64,000 nt of DNA from Moniliophthora roreri (taxonomy: Eukaryota; Basidiomycota; Agaricomycetes; Agaricales; Marasmiaceae): contig LATX02000188.1 in the NCBI GenBank assembly GCA_001466705.2, positions 434,001 through 498,000 of the forward strand, in the 5' to 3' direction. A model generated the notes under the pieces. That model was not told the origin of the DNA. It searched no databases and saw nothing but the letters and a program-made list of their open reading frames with translations. Within the stretch, counting starts at the first letter, position 1. Each line of letters opens with the position of its first letter. Below are positions 31,596-42,391 of this stretch, piece after piece. The translations under genes and the position numbers were made by a program.

Positions 31596-31988
31596 TGTTA
31601 TGTCACTTGCGCAGCAACGTCAACACTCAACCTTACTAGCAAAGTAAAGTCAAGGCAGGGTTCAAGTTCAAGTTCACTCAGAGGCTTCTGAGGTTCTGAG
31701 ATCTGTTCGTTCATTACTAGACACAAGTTATGATTAACCAGGTCAAGCTGAGGAGCTTCGACCCAGTATCACAGTCTTTAAATAAGTACAATGTAGCTAC
31801 TCATTTGTATCTATTAGAACATTATAGAACTTGATAGAACGTTCAAGTAATCCTACATCGGAGCTGTTTTACAGTCATATCGAGTCAGATAGAAGGTCAT
31901 AGAAAGAAATGGAAGGAAATGCAGTCACATGGTAATACAAGTCCGATATCGGTAAGAGTTCAGCAAGGAAAAAGACGTGTTCATAACA
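31596..31988 (-). repeat. R6 3' LTR
   Basis: On the minus strand TGTTATGAACACG...GACATAACA, preceded by polypurine AAAGAGGGGGTAG (31989-32001). Confidence 0.94.
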
Positions 31989-31999
31989 CTACCCCCTCT

Positions 32000-32956
32000 T
32001 TATGTGGCAGACTCCAGTCTGACCACTGTTACCGTCCTGCTGTCTGGAGGCGTTACCTCTTGGGGCTCACCCTCTGGTGGCCCCACGAAGACTGGAACCA
32101 GATCGTCTGGATCTTCTACCTCGCTGCTAATTGTTGCCTCATTGTTCTCTGTCTCCGTAGATGTCGTTGTCATAGTCACCCCCATAGAGATCATAGTCAG
32201 CAATGCATGAGCTCCCGGAATAGTCTGCTTGAGGAAGTCTAATTGGCCTTTGTCGGAGACTACAATGCCAAGGAATATGTCCAGGTGCAAATAGTCCGCA
32301 CTCCTTGCAACAGTAGCACAGACAGTTTCTGGCGCAGTGGTTCACCAACTTGCACACAGGGCACAGAGAAACTCATGGATTTCTTCGATTGTTGCTCTCC
32401 GCTCGACCTCTTCTGCAGTTTCTGATACGTTCTCATCATCCCATACTGAAGCTGATGTGGTCGAGGTAATTGTAAGGGGATGGGGGGTTGGTAAACGCTC
32501 TTGTGTCGATGCGTAATCCGGGGTTGGCCCAGACTGCATCTCAGATGCTGATGAAGGTGGGGTTAAACTTCCCGCTTGCCAGGAAAGGTACTGTAGAGGG
32601 GGCGAGAGGTTCGTCATCAACATCGAAAGGGTTGAAGGCAGGGGGTGCTGGTGCAGACTTGGGGAGAGGTTTGGGATTGGGATTGGGAGATGCCATGGCG
32701 ACACCGATGGACTGGGCATAGATGGGGGATGAGTTGCGGCTGGGGGTTGCTGGTGGGTATATGAGGTTAAAGGTGGAATCAGAAGAGGGGGAGGGCTCTT
32801 GTTTGGTGACCATGGTGGAGGGATCAATTGGCCTAGATAAAACAGGCTCTGTTCCGGTACAACGGGGGCAAAGGTGGTTCTGATCGAGGGCAAGCTCCAG
32901 AGCTGTCCCAATCCTGGCTTGATATGTCTCTGCTGCTCATATGAATGTTGGATCAT
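32000..32956 (-). CDS. R6 ORF4, overlapping frame
   Basis: Minus-strand frame matching R5 ORF4: SVWDDENVSETAEEVERRAT, LCALCASW, then TGA (probably CGA), LDIFLGIVVSDKGQLDFLKQ, DPDDLVPVFVGPPEGEPQEV, ending RLESAT at 32000. The portion past the type I stop (32139) is protein-like and shared with R5, the best evidence that this frame is used. Function unknown. Confidence 0.58.
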
Positions 32957-33422
32957 TTGGATTTGCGTCGCAAACCTCCGTGGGGAGGGGACCTAGTCCA
33001 GAAAGTTGGTGGCGGAGATGAAACTCTAACCGTTCAGAGTTAACAGGAAAAGACAGTACCATCATGGGTCCTTCTACTCAGAGGGGGTTGGGCCCACTCG
33101 CTGTTGCATTGAATGCAAGATTAGCCACATATACATTTGTCTCCTCAATGATCGCATTGAGGGAGGCACGTTGTGCCCGAAGACAAATAAGACTGTCAAC
33201 GGCGAACTGTAAGTGGGGCTGTCCCATAGATGCATTTCATAGGGCGTCGTCGTGTCCTCTGGTATTGACCAGGAAAAGGAGTTCGAAGGGAGAGGGATTA
33301 AAGGGTCTGGTATAGGTGATGTTGTCTTCATAGTGAAGACCAGATCCAGAGGGAGGGAAGGGCATGTTGCGAGTATGGTAATCACCAGTGCTGGAAGAAG
33401 AGGTCGAAGTTGCATTGGACAT
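32139..33422 (-). pseudogene. R6 accessory ORF type I
   Basis: ATG 33422 follows the pol stop (33454) by 31 nt. N-terminal block DNITYTRPFNPSPFELLFLV and HDDAL, IIEETNVYVANLAFNA, Pro/Ser-rich linker with YAQSIGVAMASPNPNPK, then CPVCKLVNHCARNC and CKECGLFAPGHIPWHC, acidic tail DLYGGDYDNDIYGDREQ. All pieces share one frame, broken by TGA and TAG codons (for example after HDDAL). Confidence 0.78.
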
Positions 33423-33453
33423 GGTTATTTCGATGGGGGGTTGGAGTCCTCCA

Positions 33454-36400
33454 TCAGAGTCTGTTCTTGATTATATAGTCAAGGTATATGTCCATCATGT
33501 GTTCTAATTCTTCTTTCGTTTTCCATTCATTGTGGGAAGAGTCGAAGCCTTTCCATGACACAAGGAAGCGTCTAGGCTTCTGCAGCAGCTTGTGACCTAA
33601 GATCGCTTCTATTTCGAACTCCTCGTGTCCATCAACTATGTCTGGGGATGGTTCCATGAAGTTCCGTCCATGGGCTTCGGTCTCTTTGTACGGCCTCAAC
33701 AGCCTGGCATGGAAGACTGGGTGGATCCTCCATTGTTTCAGGAGTTTTAGTTTGTAAGTCACTGGTCCCATGACTTGTTCGATGACGAAGGGTCCTTCCC
33801 TTTTTGGAGACAGCTTTTTGTTGGGGTATCCAAAGTCCAGGTTTTTGCCTTCCAGCCATACCTTCTGTCCTTCTTCGAACCTGTCTAGCCCTCTTTTTTC
33901 CCGTTCTATCATCTTTCACCTCACTATGTCCATCATTGCCGCCACTTCTCCCCTTAATTTCTGGAGTCTGTTCAATTGTTCTTCTACTGATGGGACGGAA
34001 GTCTTCTCAAAGGCTGTCGGTAAGGGCCTAGGGTGATATCCCATGATCATAAAGAACGGGGAGTTCCTGGTTACCAAATGGGTCTTATTATTGTGCATGA
34101 ATTCCACCATGTGAAGGTAGGAGCCCCATTTGGTCTGTTCTTTGGAGCAGAACATTCTGAGGTAGATCTCCATTTCCTGATTGACTCTTTCAGATTCTCC
34201 ATCACTTTGAGGGTGATAAGCTGTACTCATCACGTGTTTTACTCCTAATAATCTTGTAGTTTCCTGGAAGACCATGGCTGCAAATCTTGGGTCTCTATCT
34301 GATATGATCTTGTCTGGTAGTCCATATTGCTTATAGACATTTCATAGTAATAATTCTGCAGCCTGTGTCGCATCCAATTTCTTGGTGCATGGAATAAAAA
34401 TAGCCCCCTTCAAAGACGAATGGTCTACTACAACCATTATGGTATCAAAGCCGTCGGAAATAGGAAGGTCTGTTACCAGATCCATGGTGATGACTTGGAA
34501 AGGTGTCGCATTTGGGGTTCCTTCTATCGGCTGTATCCTGACCTTCGTGGGGTGTGTACTGATCTTCATCTGTTGACACACCGTGCAACTGTCTACAAAG
34601 CTCTTGATGAACTTCGCCATTCCTGGCCACCAGTAATCTCTCTGAACGAGGTCCACTGTTCCAAATTGTCCTGGATGTCCAAACGGTTGTCCTTCATGTA
34701 TTGTTCGTACAATTTCCCAGTGTAAAACTACGTTGTCAGGGATGTATACCCTCCCTTTGTAGCATATCAGACTGTCATTGATTTCCCAATTGGACAGCGC
34801 TGATTTGATCAGAGGTAACCCTGTTGTTGCCAATGTTTCTAGAGCGGTTTTGTGAAAATCATCTGACCCCAATCACTCTTTCAACTTATCTTGCAGCTCC
34901 ACATCAATTACATTCACAAAAAGCCTCTCGGGGAGCAGTATGACATCTTCATTGTCATTGTCTTCCTCCAAAACGTGATCCTCTCGTTGAGACAAGGCAT
35001 CGGATTGAACCATCTCTTTTCCCGGAACGTGCACCAACTTCAGATCGAAAAGCGACAGTATGAGGCTCCATCACACCTGACGTCGATTCAGTTTCTGTGC
35101 TGTCCAGAAGTAAGTCAAGTTCTTGTGATCACAAAGAATGGTCACTGGGTGTGGTCCTTCCATGAGGTAATGTCTCCATGTCTCCAGCACTCTTACAATC
35201 ACAAATAACTCCCGATCATAAATTTTGTAATTGCGTTCGGTGCTGTCAAACGCATGGGAAATATACCCGCAAGGATGTAGCTCTCCATCTGTTTCTAGTT
35301 GTCGGAGTACCCCTCCCGATGCCCACTTAGATGCGTCCGTTTCTATTACAAAAGGTTTCTTCAGGTCTGGCAGTCATAGGACCAGCTCGTTCTGGAATCT
35401 CCTCTTCAAGGTGTGGAACACTGCTTCGCAAGTTGCTGTCCATTTGAACAGAATTCCTTTCTTGGTAAGGTCGTAAAGTGGCTTTGTGATTGCTGAATAA
35501 TTGCTGATGAATTTCTGATAGAAGTTGGTGAAGCCTGTGAAACTCCAGACACCTGTGACAGTCTTTGGAGCTGGCCAATCATTAATTCCTGACAGTTTTA
35601 CCGGATCCATGGATATGTGTCCAGGTTGAATGATCAGTCCCAGAAAGTCTATTTCATGAATGTCAAATCAGCATTTGTGTGGCTTAAGGTAGAGGTCTTG
35701 TTCCTTTAGCTGTTGAAGTAGTCGTTGAGTCCTGATCTCATGTTGTTCCTTGGAATCGGAATATATCAGGATGTCATCCATGTAAACCAGACACCATCCT
35801 TCTGCCATGAAGTCCTGCAGAACATTGTCCATAAAAGCCTGGAAAGTGGCTGGGGAGTTCATCAATCTGAAAAACATCACTGTCGGCTCAAACAGTCCTC
35901 AGTTGGTTTTGAACGTGGCTTTCCATTGATCTCCATCTTTGATACAGACATTATTATAGCCATTCTGTAAGTCGAGCTTTGAGAAAATAGTAGCGTCTTT
36001 TAGCCTATCGATGAGATCTGAGATGAGGGGGAGAGGGTACACATTCTTTATGGTGCCATGGTTTAACCTTCAATAATCCTGTGTTGGTCTTAGCTTAGCT
36101 CTGATGTCTATCCTCCTGATGAGTTCTTCTGGTGGTTCAAAATCCAAAACTCTGCGAACTCAAGGAATCTTCACGTATCACCATGGTGGGAAGGTAGTTC
36201 GTCCTGTGGCCCAATCTACGTTGGGGTTATACTTTCGTAACCAAGGGAGCCCTAGAATGACTTCTTCCTTTCCCAGTCTAGAGATCAGAAAGGTGTTGGT
36301 CATTTCCTTAGTTTCTATAACATATGTTGCTGTTACTGATTGTGTAATCCATGCTGTTTTGTTGGGGGTCCTGTCGACATTGAAAACTTTGATCTTGTGC

Positions 36401-36621
36401 TGTAATCTTCGTGGTTCGAGCCCCAGTTTTATGGCCTTTTCTGGGCTCATGAAGAGCCCTCCTGCTCCAGAATCTAGAAGTGCATGTGTTCCGACTTTTC
36501 CTATCTCTTTGTTGTAAGACAGTGGGATGTGCATAGAATTTCGACTCTGCTTAGCTAATACAACATTTGAGATAGTAATTGCGGGTGGCAGGGAGAGCGT
36601 TGGCCTCTTCTGCCATTTTAA
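33454..36621 (-). pseudogene. pol: R6 pol polyprotein
   Basis: One minus-strand frame from the shift heptamer to TAG at 33454. Protease LLDSGAGGLFMSPEKA; RT with [11 protein letters not shown]; RNase H with a decayed ETDASKWA block; integrase CTVCQQMK, MDLVTDLPISDG and RVNQEMEIYLRMFCSK; chromodomain EIEAILGHKLLQKPRRFL and SWKGFDSSHNEW. Interrupted by multiple TGA and some TAG codons at CGA/CAG positions of R5. The last 152 residues are clean. Confidence 0.9.
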
Positions 36622-37943
36622 AAACCCTCTGCTTCCATAATGTCCAATAGTTCAGTCTGTTGTTGCGTCTCTTGTTCCTGTGCTATGGCCTGTATCTTTA
36701 CATAAGCTTCCCAGGCGCTAAGCTTCTTTTTCTCCTCTTTCTTTTCTCCTTGTTTCATTGGACAGTCCCTGGCCATGTGCCCTAGCTTCGTGCAATGGAA
36801 GCATCACCCTTCCAACATATACTTCTTCCATTCTTCATCGTTTAACTGTGTCCCTATTCGGTTGATGGAGACCTTCTTCTTTTTGTTGTCCATAATTCTA
36901 AACCTCTTTGGCTTCTGTATGGCTTCGTAATATTTGTACTGTTCATCATATCGGATGGCAGCTTCATACCATCCTTCCAGATCGGCGGGTTGTCCTTGCA
37001 GTTGATTTAGGATTTTCCCAGCTAGGGAATTCAGCAGGCCTTTCCAGAAGATGTGGATGAGTGCCTGATCGTCATATCCCGATTCGTCGGCCATAACTTG
37101 GAACTCGTTGACATAGTTGTCTGCCCTATCCATCATCTTCAAATCTTCGATTTGGATTTGTGCTTCAGCCTGTATGTCGGCGGGCAAGTAGTGTTTCTTG
37201 AACTCCTCTTTGAGTTTATTGAAGGTCAGTTCTGGGTCTTTGCTTTTGTGATTGAAAATCTTCTCCATCCAAATCCTCTTCCAGGATTGGGTGTCTTGTC
37301 CTCAGAGATAGGACAACATGAAAAGACACTTTTTCTCATCTGTGTCATAATCAGTGGGGTGCATGTGGAGATAAATTTCGACTTCCATAAGGAATCTTTT
37401 CGTATCCTTTCTATCTCCTTCAAAAGGGTCCGGGGCCGCTACCTTGGATCCCTTTTCCTTCTTCTTCTTCTCCATTTCTTCCAGAACTGCGGTCAAGATC
37501 TCTATCATCATTTGGGTCTGGGTCTTCTCCTCCTTTGGTCCTTGTTTCGGGGTTGAGCTGCCACCTTCGGACATTGTTTCCTCTTCATAAGCACTGAAGA
37601 ATGATGAGCTGGTCGAGTTGCCTGGCAAATTCTCTGTCTTCTCTTCTAAGTTTCCTGAGCTCATGTTTGTAGACGAGTCTTCTTCAATGGATTCTGGGGT
37701 CGAGTTGTTCGCGGTCCTTTCGACTGTTCGTTCTTCGGTATCTGTTGTTTCTTCAGGCCCAAGCAAGTTGCTCAGTTCTCTGATTGTGCTCTGCCAGTGG
37801 TGGCGGGTTATAATTGTACGCGAAGTTGATGCGGGGTTCCCTGGGATGCCGATCCCTAGCCTGGCTAGCTGTTCTGTTATCAATATGTCTTCGTTGATCT
37901 TTTGTTCTTCCTCTGCAGTCAACAGTGACCTTGGGGGAGTCAT
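36618..37943 (-). pseudogene. gag: R6 gag
   Basis: ATG 37943 (MTPPRSLLTAEEEQ). Leader of about 120 residues, then MSEGGSSTP and QTQMMIEILTAVLEEMEKKK, the gag core KRFLMEVEIYLHMHPTDYD, DDQALIHIFWKGLLNSLAGK and KPKRFRIMDNKKKKV, and a zinc knuckle CFHCTKLGHMARDC. Stops include a TGA after MLSYL (37302). Ends MEAEGF at GGGTTTT then TAA (36620-36618). Confidence 0.88.
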
Positions 37944-37981
37944 GGTGGGTGATGCCTAGACCTTCAATGGGTCAGCATAGA

Positions 37982-37995
37982 TCAGCTTGACCTTT
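37982..37995 (-). promoter_or_regulatory. R6 primer-binding site (self-priming type)
   Basis: Minus strand AGGTCAAGCTGA (37993-37982), two bases from the 5' LTR, complements TCAGCTTGACCT at 38151-38140 in that LTR. Confidence 0.66.
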
Positions 37996-38388
37996 TGTTA
38001 CATCACTTGCACAGCAATGTCAACACTCAACCTTACTAGCAAAGTAAAGTCAAGGCAAGGTTCAAGTTCGAGTTCGCTCAGAGGCTTCTGAGGTTCTGAG
38101 ATCTGTTCGTTCATTACTAGACACAAGTTATGATTAACCAGGTCAAGCTGAGGAGCTTCGACCCAGTATCGCAGTCTTTAAATAAGTACAATGTAGCTAC
38201 TCGTTTGTATCTATTAGAACATTATAGAACTTGATAGAACATTTAAGTAATCCTACATCGGAGCTGTTTTACAGTCATATCGAGTCAGATAGAAGGTCAT
38301 AGAAAGAAATGGAAGGAAATGCAGTCACATGGTAATACAAGTCCAATATCGGTAAGAGTTCAGCAAGGAAAAAGATGTGTTTGTAACA
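37996..38388 (-). repeat. R6 5' LTR
   Basis: 393 bp, minus-strand TGTTACAAACACA...TGATGTAACA. TATTTAAA is followed about 33 nt later by TCAGCTTGACCT. Confidence 0.94.
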
Positions 38389-39970
38389 TCTTCAGCCATC
38401 TGGAAACCGTCAGGCGAGAGTACATAGCCAAGGAACTTGCACTCGGATACATGGAACTCATGCTTCTTGGGATTACAGAACAAGCTGTGCTTCTTGAGTC
38501 ATTGAAGGACCTCCTTGACATGCTTCTCATGGTCGTCCATGTTTTCAGAGTAGATGAGGATGTTGTCGAGGTAGACAACAACACAGATGTCCAGCAAGTC
38601 AGCAAAAATGGAGTTGATAAAATGCTAGAAAGCAGCAGGAGCATTCGTCAGTCCTTTGGGGATGACATTCCATTGGTAAGAGCTGTATTGGGTGTAAAAT
38701 GCAGTTTTCCACTCATCACCATCAGTGATCCATACAAGATGGTATGCATGGCAGAGGTTGAGCTTTGTATAGATGGAGGCTTTGCTCGGGGCATCGAGCA
38801 GGTCAGAGATGAGAGGAAGTGGGTATCGGTCCTTCTTGGTGATCTTGTTAAAACCCTGAAAGTTTACACACAGGTGTAGGGCCCTGGACTTCTTCTTTAC
38901 AAAGAGTACCAGTGCTCCAAAGGGAGAGCCAGAGGAGGTGATGAATCCACTGTGAAGGTTGTCATCTAGGAATTCCCAGAGGGCCTTGAGCTTGGCTTCT
39001 GAGAGTGGGTAGACTCAGCTGAGAGGTGGTTGAGCACCGTCCTCAAGCTCAATCTTTAGGTCAAACTCTCAGTGGGGAGTGAGCTTCCAAGACAGATCCT
39101 CATTGAAGACAGATGTGAACTCATGATAAGGGGAAGGGACGACAGACAAATCAGCCAGCTCAATGTCACCAGCCTTGCCCAAAGACTTGGTGCATAAGGG
39201 GTCCGAAGCATAGAGGGTGAACTGCTGCGAGCCTAGCTCATTACAAGCATGAAGGAATGCTCCAGCAGAGATGAGGGATATAGGATGGACCACAGCACGT
39301 GTTTCAGGCAAGGTGTAGACAGGTTCGTATGGCCAGAAGGGCTTATGTGGCTTCCTCAGCGGCAAGGGGAATGTTGGCCGAGGTGTGGGCAAAACAGAGA
39401 CTGGCAGGACATTGGACGATGCGTCGGATGCAGCCAAAGCAGGTTGCAGAGCTGCTGAAGAAGATGCGTCGAGGTGCCAGAATGAGATACTGCCTTCAGC
39501 CCAGTCAATCAACGGATTGTAGTGGGTGAGCCAGTTATATCCAAGCACTAGCTTGCATTCTGAATCGAGTTGGGTGACATAGAAATCCAGATGAAAGGTC
39601 TCTCCATGGCTGAAATGGATTGGAAGAGTGACTGTTTCAGTGATAAGTGTACCATTAGAGCTGTCTAAGAGTTTGAGTCACACAGGAGGGATTTTCTCGG
39701 TAGGAATGCAGTGTTTTCGTATGAAATCGGAGTCTATAAAACAGTGGGAGAAACCAGAATCAACAAGAGCTAGGAAATATAATAGAAGGGATCAGAAAGG
39801 GGAAGAGAGTCCATGGGGAGTATTATGTTTTACAAGTTCATCCATAACAAACTCAGAGGTAAGGGGAATGCATAGGGAGTAACTAGAGAGAGCAGAAGCA
39901 TTGAGAGTGACCTCGTGGATGACACAGAAGGTTCAACACAACTCTGAACCAGTGTTGAGAGTCCGGAGCT
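38389..39970 (-). pseudogene. pol: R2 pol, N-terminal segment (protease and RT)
   Basis: Minus strand. Protease-like LALVDSGFSHCFIDSDFIRK, then [22 protein letters not shown] reads [48 protein letters not shown] and [20 protein letters not shown]; the active site YLDD has become YLDN. It breaks off in SECKFLGYVLSPDGFQ at the R6 insertion and resumes in frame at 31590. Confidence 0.84.
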
Positions 39971-39975
39971 GCAGA

Positions 39976-41607
39976 CTAATTTTTTGAGTCAGCTGAGCCA
40001 GTGGCTTTATCAGCTGAGGCTGCCTCCTCAACATTGGCGGCATGTCCAGAGGCTTTTCCTTTCACATCATGGGCTTTCTTCTTCGCACAGCCATCGATCT
40101 TGTGTTTGTCGCCACAGAACATACAAAGGCTGTTATCCTGGCAGTGTTTCCATTCCTCATCTGTCAGCTTCCCATTCTTGAGCTTACCTCCAAGCCAAGA
40201 GGGTAGAGTTTTGGGATGGTTGCTGGGCTTGGAGGAGGAGGAGGAAGAAGAAGAATTGCTAGAGGGTTTGGACTTGCCTGAACCCAAACCAGAGCTTCCA
40301 GCTGAGGGTGGCTTGCTGTCCTTGGCCCCTGAGCTGGAACTGGTGCCAGGCTTTGAACCTGAAGACTAGGCAGTTCCCTGTGTGTGTCCTTTCTCAGCCT
40401 GACATGACCAATATCAGTTGTCAAGTGATTGGGTGAGGGTTCGGAGTGCATGGAAAGAATCAGGTCAGCCAACGTGAGACATCTCGTCTTTGATGTGATC
40501 AGGAAGACCCTGGTAGTACTGGTATGAAAAGGTGTTTTCGCCCCAATCCAGCTCAACCATAGCATCCTGGAACTTTAGGTCATAGACATGGATGTGCTCA
40601 CTATCATGCATCCAAAGGAGGTTAAGAGTATCCTCCACTTTGGCCCGAGAGTTGCAAGAACCAAAGTTGACCCAGAGTTCATTAACAAAGGCAGTGTAGC
40701 TCTCCATCCAGAATGGCCTTGGTCCTGGCTGAGTGCTGAGAATGTCATGTTGGAACCACTTGGATGTGTTGCCCCAAAGGAAGGACAGGGCAAACATGAT
40801 TTTGGAGGAGTCCAACTGAAAGCCTTCAGGTCAGTCATTGAAGTGGAGGGCGAGAGAGGCTAGCCAGGGTTTCAGGAGCTTAGGGTTGCTACCATCAAAT
40901 GTATTGGGCTCTTTGAGCTTGGACTTGGCTCGGGTGGTGTGTCCTGGATCATTGTGTTTCTCCAAACGATCAGCAATAGCGCTGAGAACTCGGGTCATGG
41001 CACAGAAAGTCAGCTCAGGAGCGTCATTCCCACCACCATTTCCATTGCCTCCGCCATCGTCATCGGGTGGAGGCGGATCATCACCTCCACCACCACCAGG
41101 ATTACCTCCTTCACTGTTGTTGTCTCTGTCATCTCCACCATCACCCAAGCCACCTCCGTCTCAGGGATGCTTAGAAGACCAGCCAGAACCTGTGACAGAG
41201 CCTTCCCTGCTGCTGTTTGACCAGGGTTCCCAACTGCAGCCCTTGTCATCGGTACCAGGGCCGGCCAAGTCACCAGGAAGGTCAGGGGAATCAAAATTGC
41301 CAGGTTGGTGGAAAGAGAAGTTGGAGCTGAAGGTGGGAGTGCCTGAGAAGGGGGTGTCTGCATAGGCAGGCTGTCGATTGAGGTGGGAGGAGATAGAGTC
41401 ATAACCATAGAATCCACTGGACATTGGCCCAGTGAAGAAGCCAGCTTGCTGCTGCAAGGATTCCCAAATGAAGTTGCTCTGGGTCTGGAAAGCAGGCTTA
41501 GCATGAGCAGGTCACCCTACCTTACCAGACAAAGCAGGAGCTTTTTCAGCCCAATGCCTAGCATGGAAATCATGTTCGTCGTCTTGCTGTTGTTTGTGGG
41601 AATCCAT
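39976..41607 (-). pseudogene. gag: R2 gag
   Basis: ATG 41607 (MDSHKQQQDDEHDFHARHWA) to TAA-side end near 39976, one frame with several stops (the first just after SGKVG). Low-complexity Gly/Asp/Pro segment ([20 protein letters not shown]), gag core [43 protein letters not shown] and [14 protein letters not shown] Ser/Lys-rich linker is followed by a knuckle-like [13 protein letters not shown] (CX2CX3HX4C). Domain order is typical of Ty3/gypsy gag. Confidence 0.85.
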
Positions 41608-41693
41608 GGGAGACTGGGGTTTGGCAGTAAAGGACAATATAGGGGTCATGTGTAATCGATAGGAGGAGAAAAAGTCTATAGAACAGCAGGTAG

Positions 41694-41706
41694 AAGTAGA
41701 AGATAC
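41694..41706 (-). promoter_or_regulatory. R2 primer-binding site (self-priming type)
   Basis: AAGTAGAAGAT on the + strand at 41694-41704 is the exact inverse of ATCTTCTACTT at 41898-41908 in the LTR, which on the RNA strand lies about 33 nt after TATATAA. Confidence 0.62.
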
Positions 41707-42133
41707 TGTTAGGACTATGTGGGAGGAACGGGAAGCATGGCTGAATGACTAGGGAAAGTCATATGAGGAGTACCATATGCAGGCATGTTTGCTGAAGCTA
41801 TTGGCAACAGCCCTACTGCCTATGGTAAGGAGTCGCATGAGATGAGGGGTCTCGTGCAAGGAGTGATTCAGACAGGAGATTGCATAGAACAACGTTAATC
41901 TTCTACTTAGGTATCACAGTATTGTACATGCATCTTATATACTAAGTAGTCTACGGTAACAAGGCCAGTGCATGTACCTACATGAGGACTTTGCAGAACA
42001 TGCTGCAAGAGAACATGCTGCAGGCATAGAATTGCAGAGGATGGAAAGAACATGAGGGTAGGAATGTGGATGCAGGGTTAGCTGCCCTGATACCTCATAT
42101 GAGTGTTCTTGGCTGAGAGGTATGGGCATAACA
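41707..42133 (-). repeat. R2 5' LTR
   Basis: 427 bp partner of 6437-6863. At least ten sites read TG in one LTR and CA in the other. Confidence 0.9.
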
Positions 42134-42391
42134 ATGTCAAATGGAACTGGAGGCCAGAAGCTCAGAAGGTGTTTGTCGACCTTAAGAAGGCTTTCACCTG
42201 AGTGCCAGTGTTGACTCACTGGGAACCCAATCAGCCAATTACCATTGAAACTGACACATCCAACTATGCCATAGCCACCATCCTTTCCATTACCCTCTTC
42301 AATAGCAAACTTCACCCAGTCGCTTTCCTCTCCTGAACCCTTACCAGAGCTGAACTCAACTACAACACACATGACAAAGAGTTACTTACTG
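42134..42391 (+). pseudogene. R7: RNase H fragment of an R2-type gypsy element
   Basis: Plus strand reads WNWRPEAQKVFVDLKKAFT, VLTHWEPNQPITIETDTSNY and LTRAELNYNTHDKELLT, matching the R2 RNase H region at 31200-31470 (opposite strand). Bounded by the R2 LTR on the left and X1 on the right; the rest is missing. Confidence 0.75.

Larger units (their letters stand above)
31596..38388 (-). mobile_element. R6: Ty3/gypsy chromovirus, minus strand, inside R2 RT
   Basis: 393-bp LTRs at 37996-38388 (5') and 31596-31988 (3'), TSD TCTTC (31591-31595 and 38389-38393). About 15 LTR differences, all but two at former CpG sites. Closest relative in the window is R5. Encodes gag, pol, type I accessory ORF and ORF4, all with stops. 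Confidence 0.95.
6437..42133 (-). mobile_element. R2: old Ty3/gypsy element hosting three nested insertions
   Basis: 427-bp LTRs at 41707-42133 (5') and 6437-6863 (3') bound a minus-strand element with gag, protease, RT, RNase H, integrase, chromodomain and an antisense ORF. R6, R5 and R3 are inserted at 31596-38388, 22734-29843 and 7962-21569. Removing each with one TSD copy restores continuous coding, for example [28 protein letters not shown] across R6 and DAYKTLAN-NQRNPTPDF across R5. The element proper is about 8.2 kb. Its outer flanks (GTGTA and ATGTC) do not match, so no TSD is visible. Confidence 0.88.
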
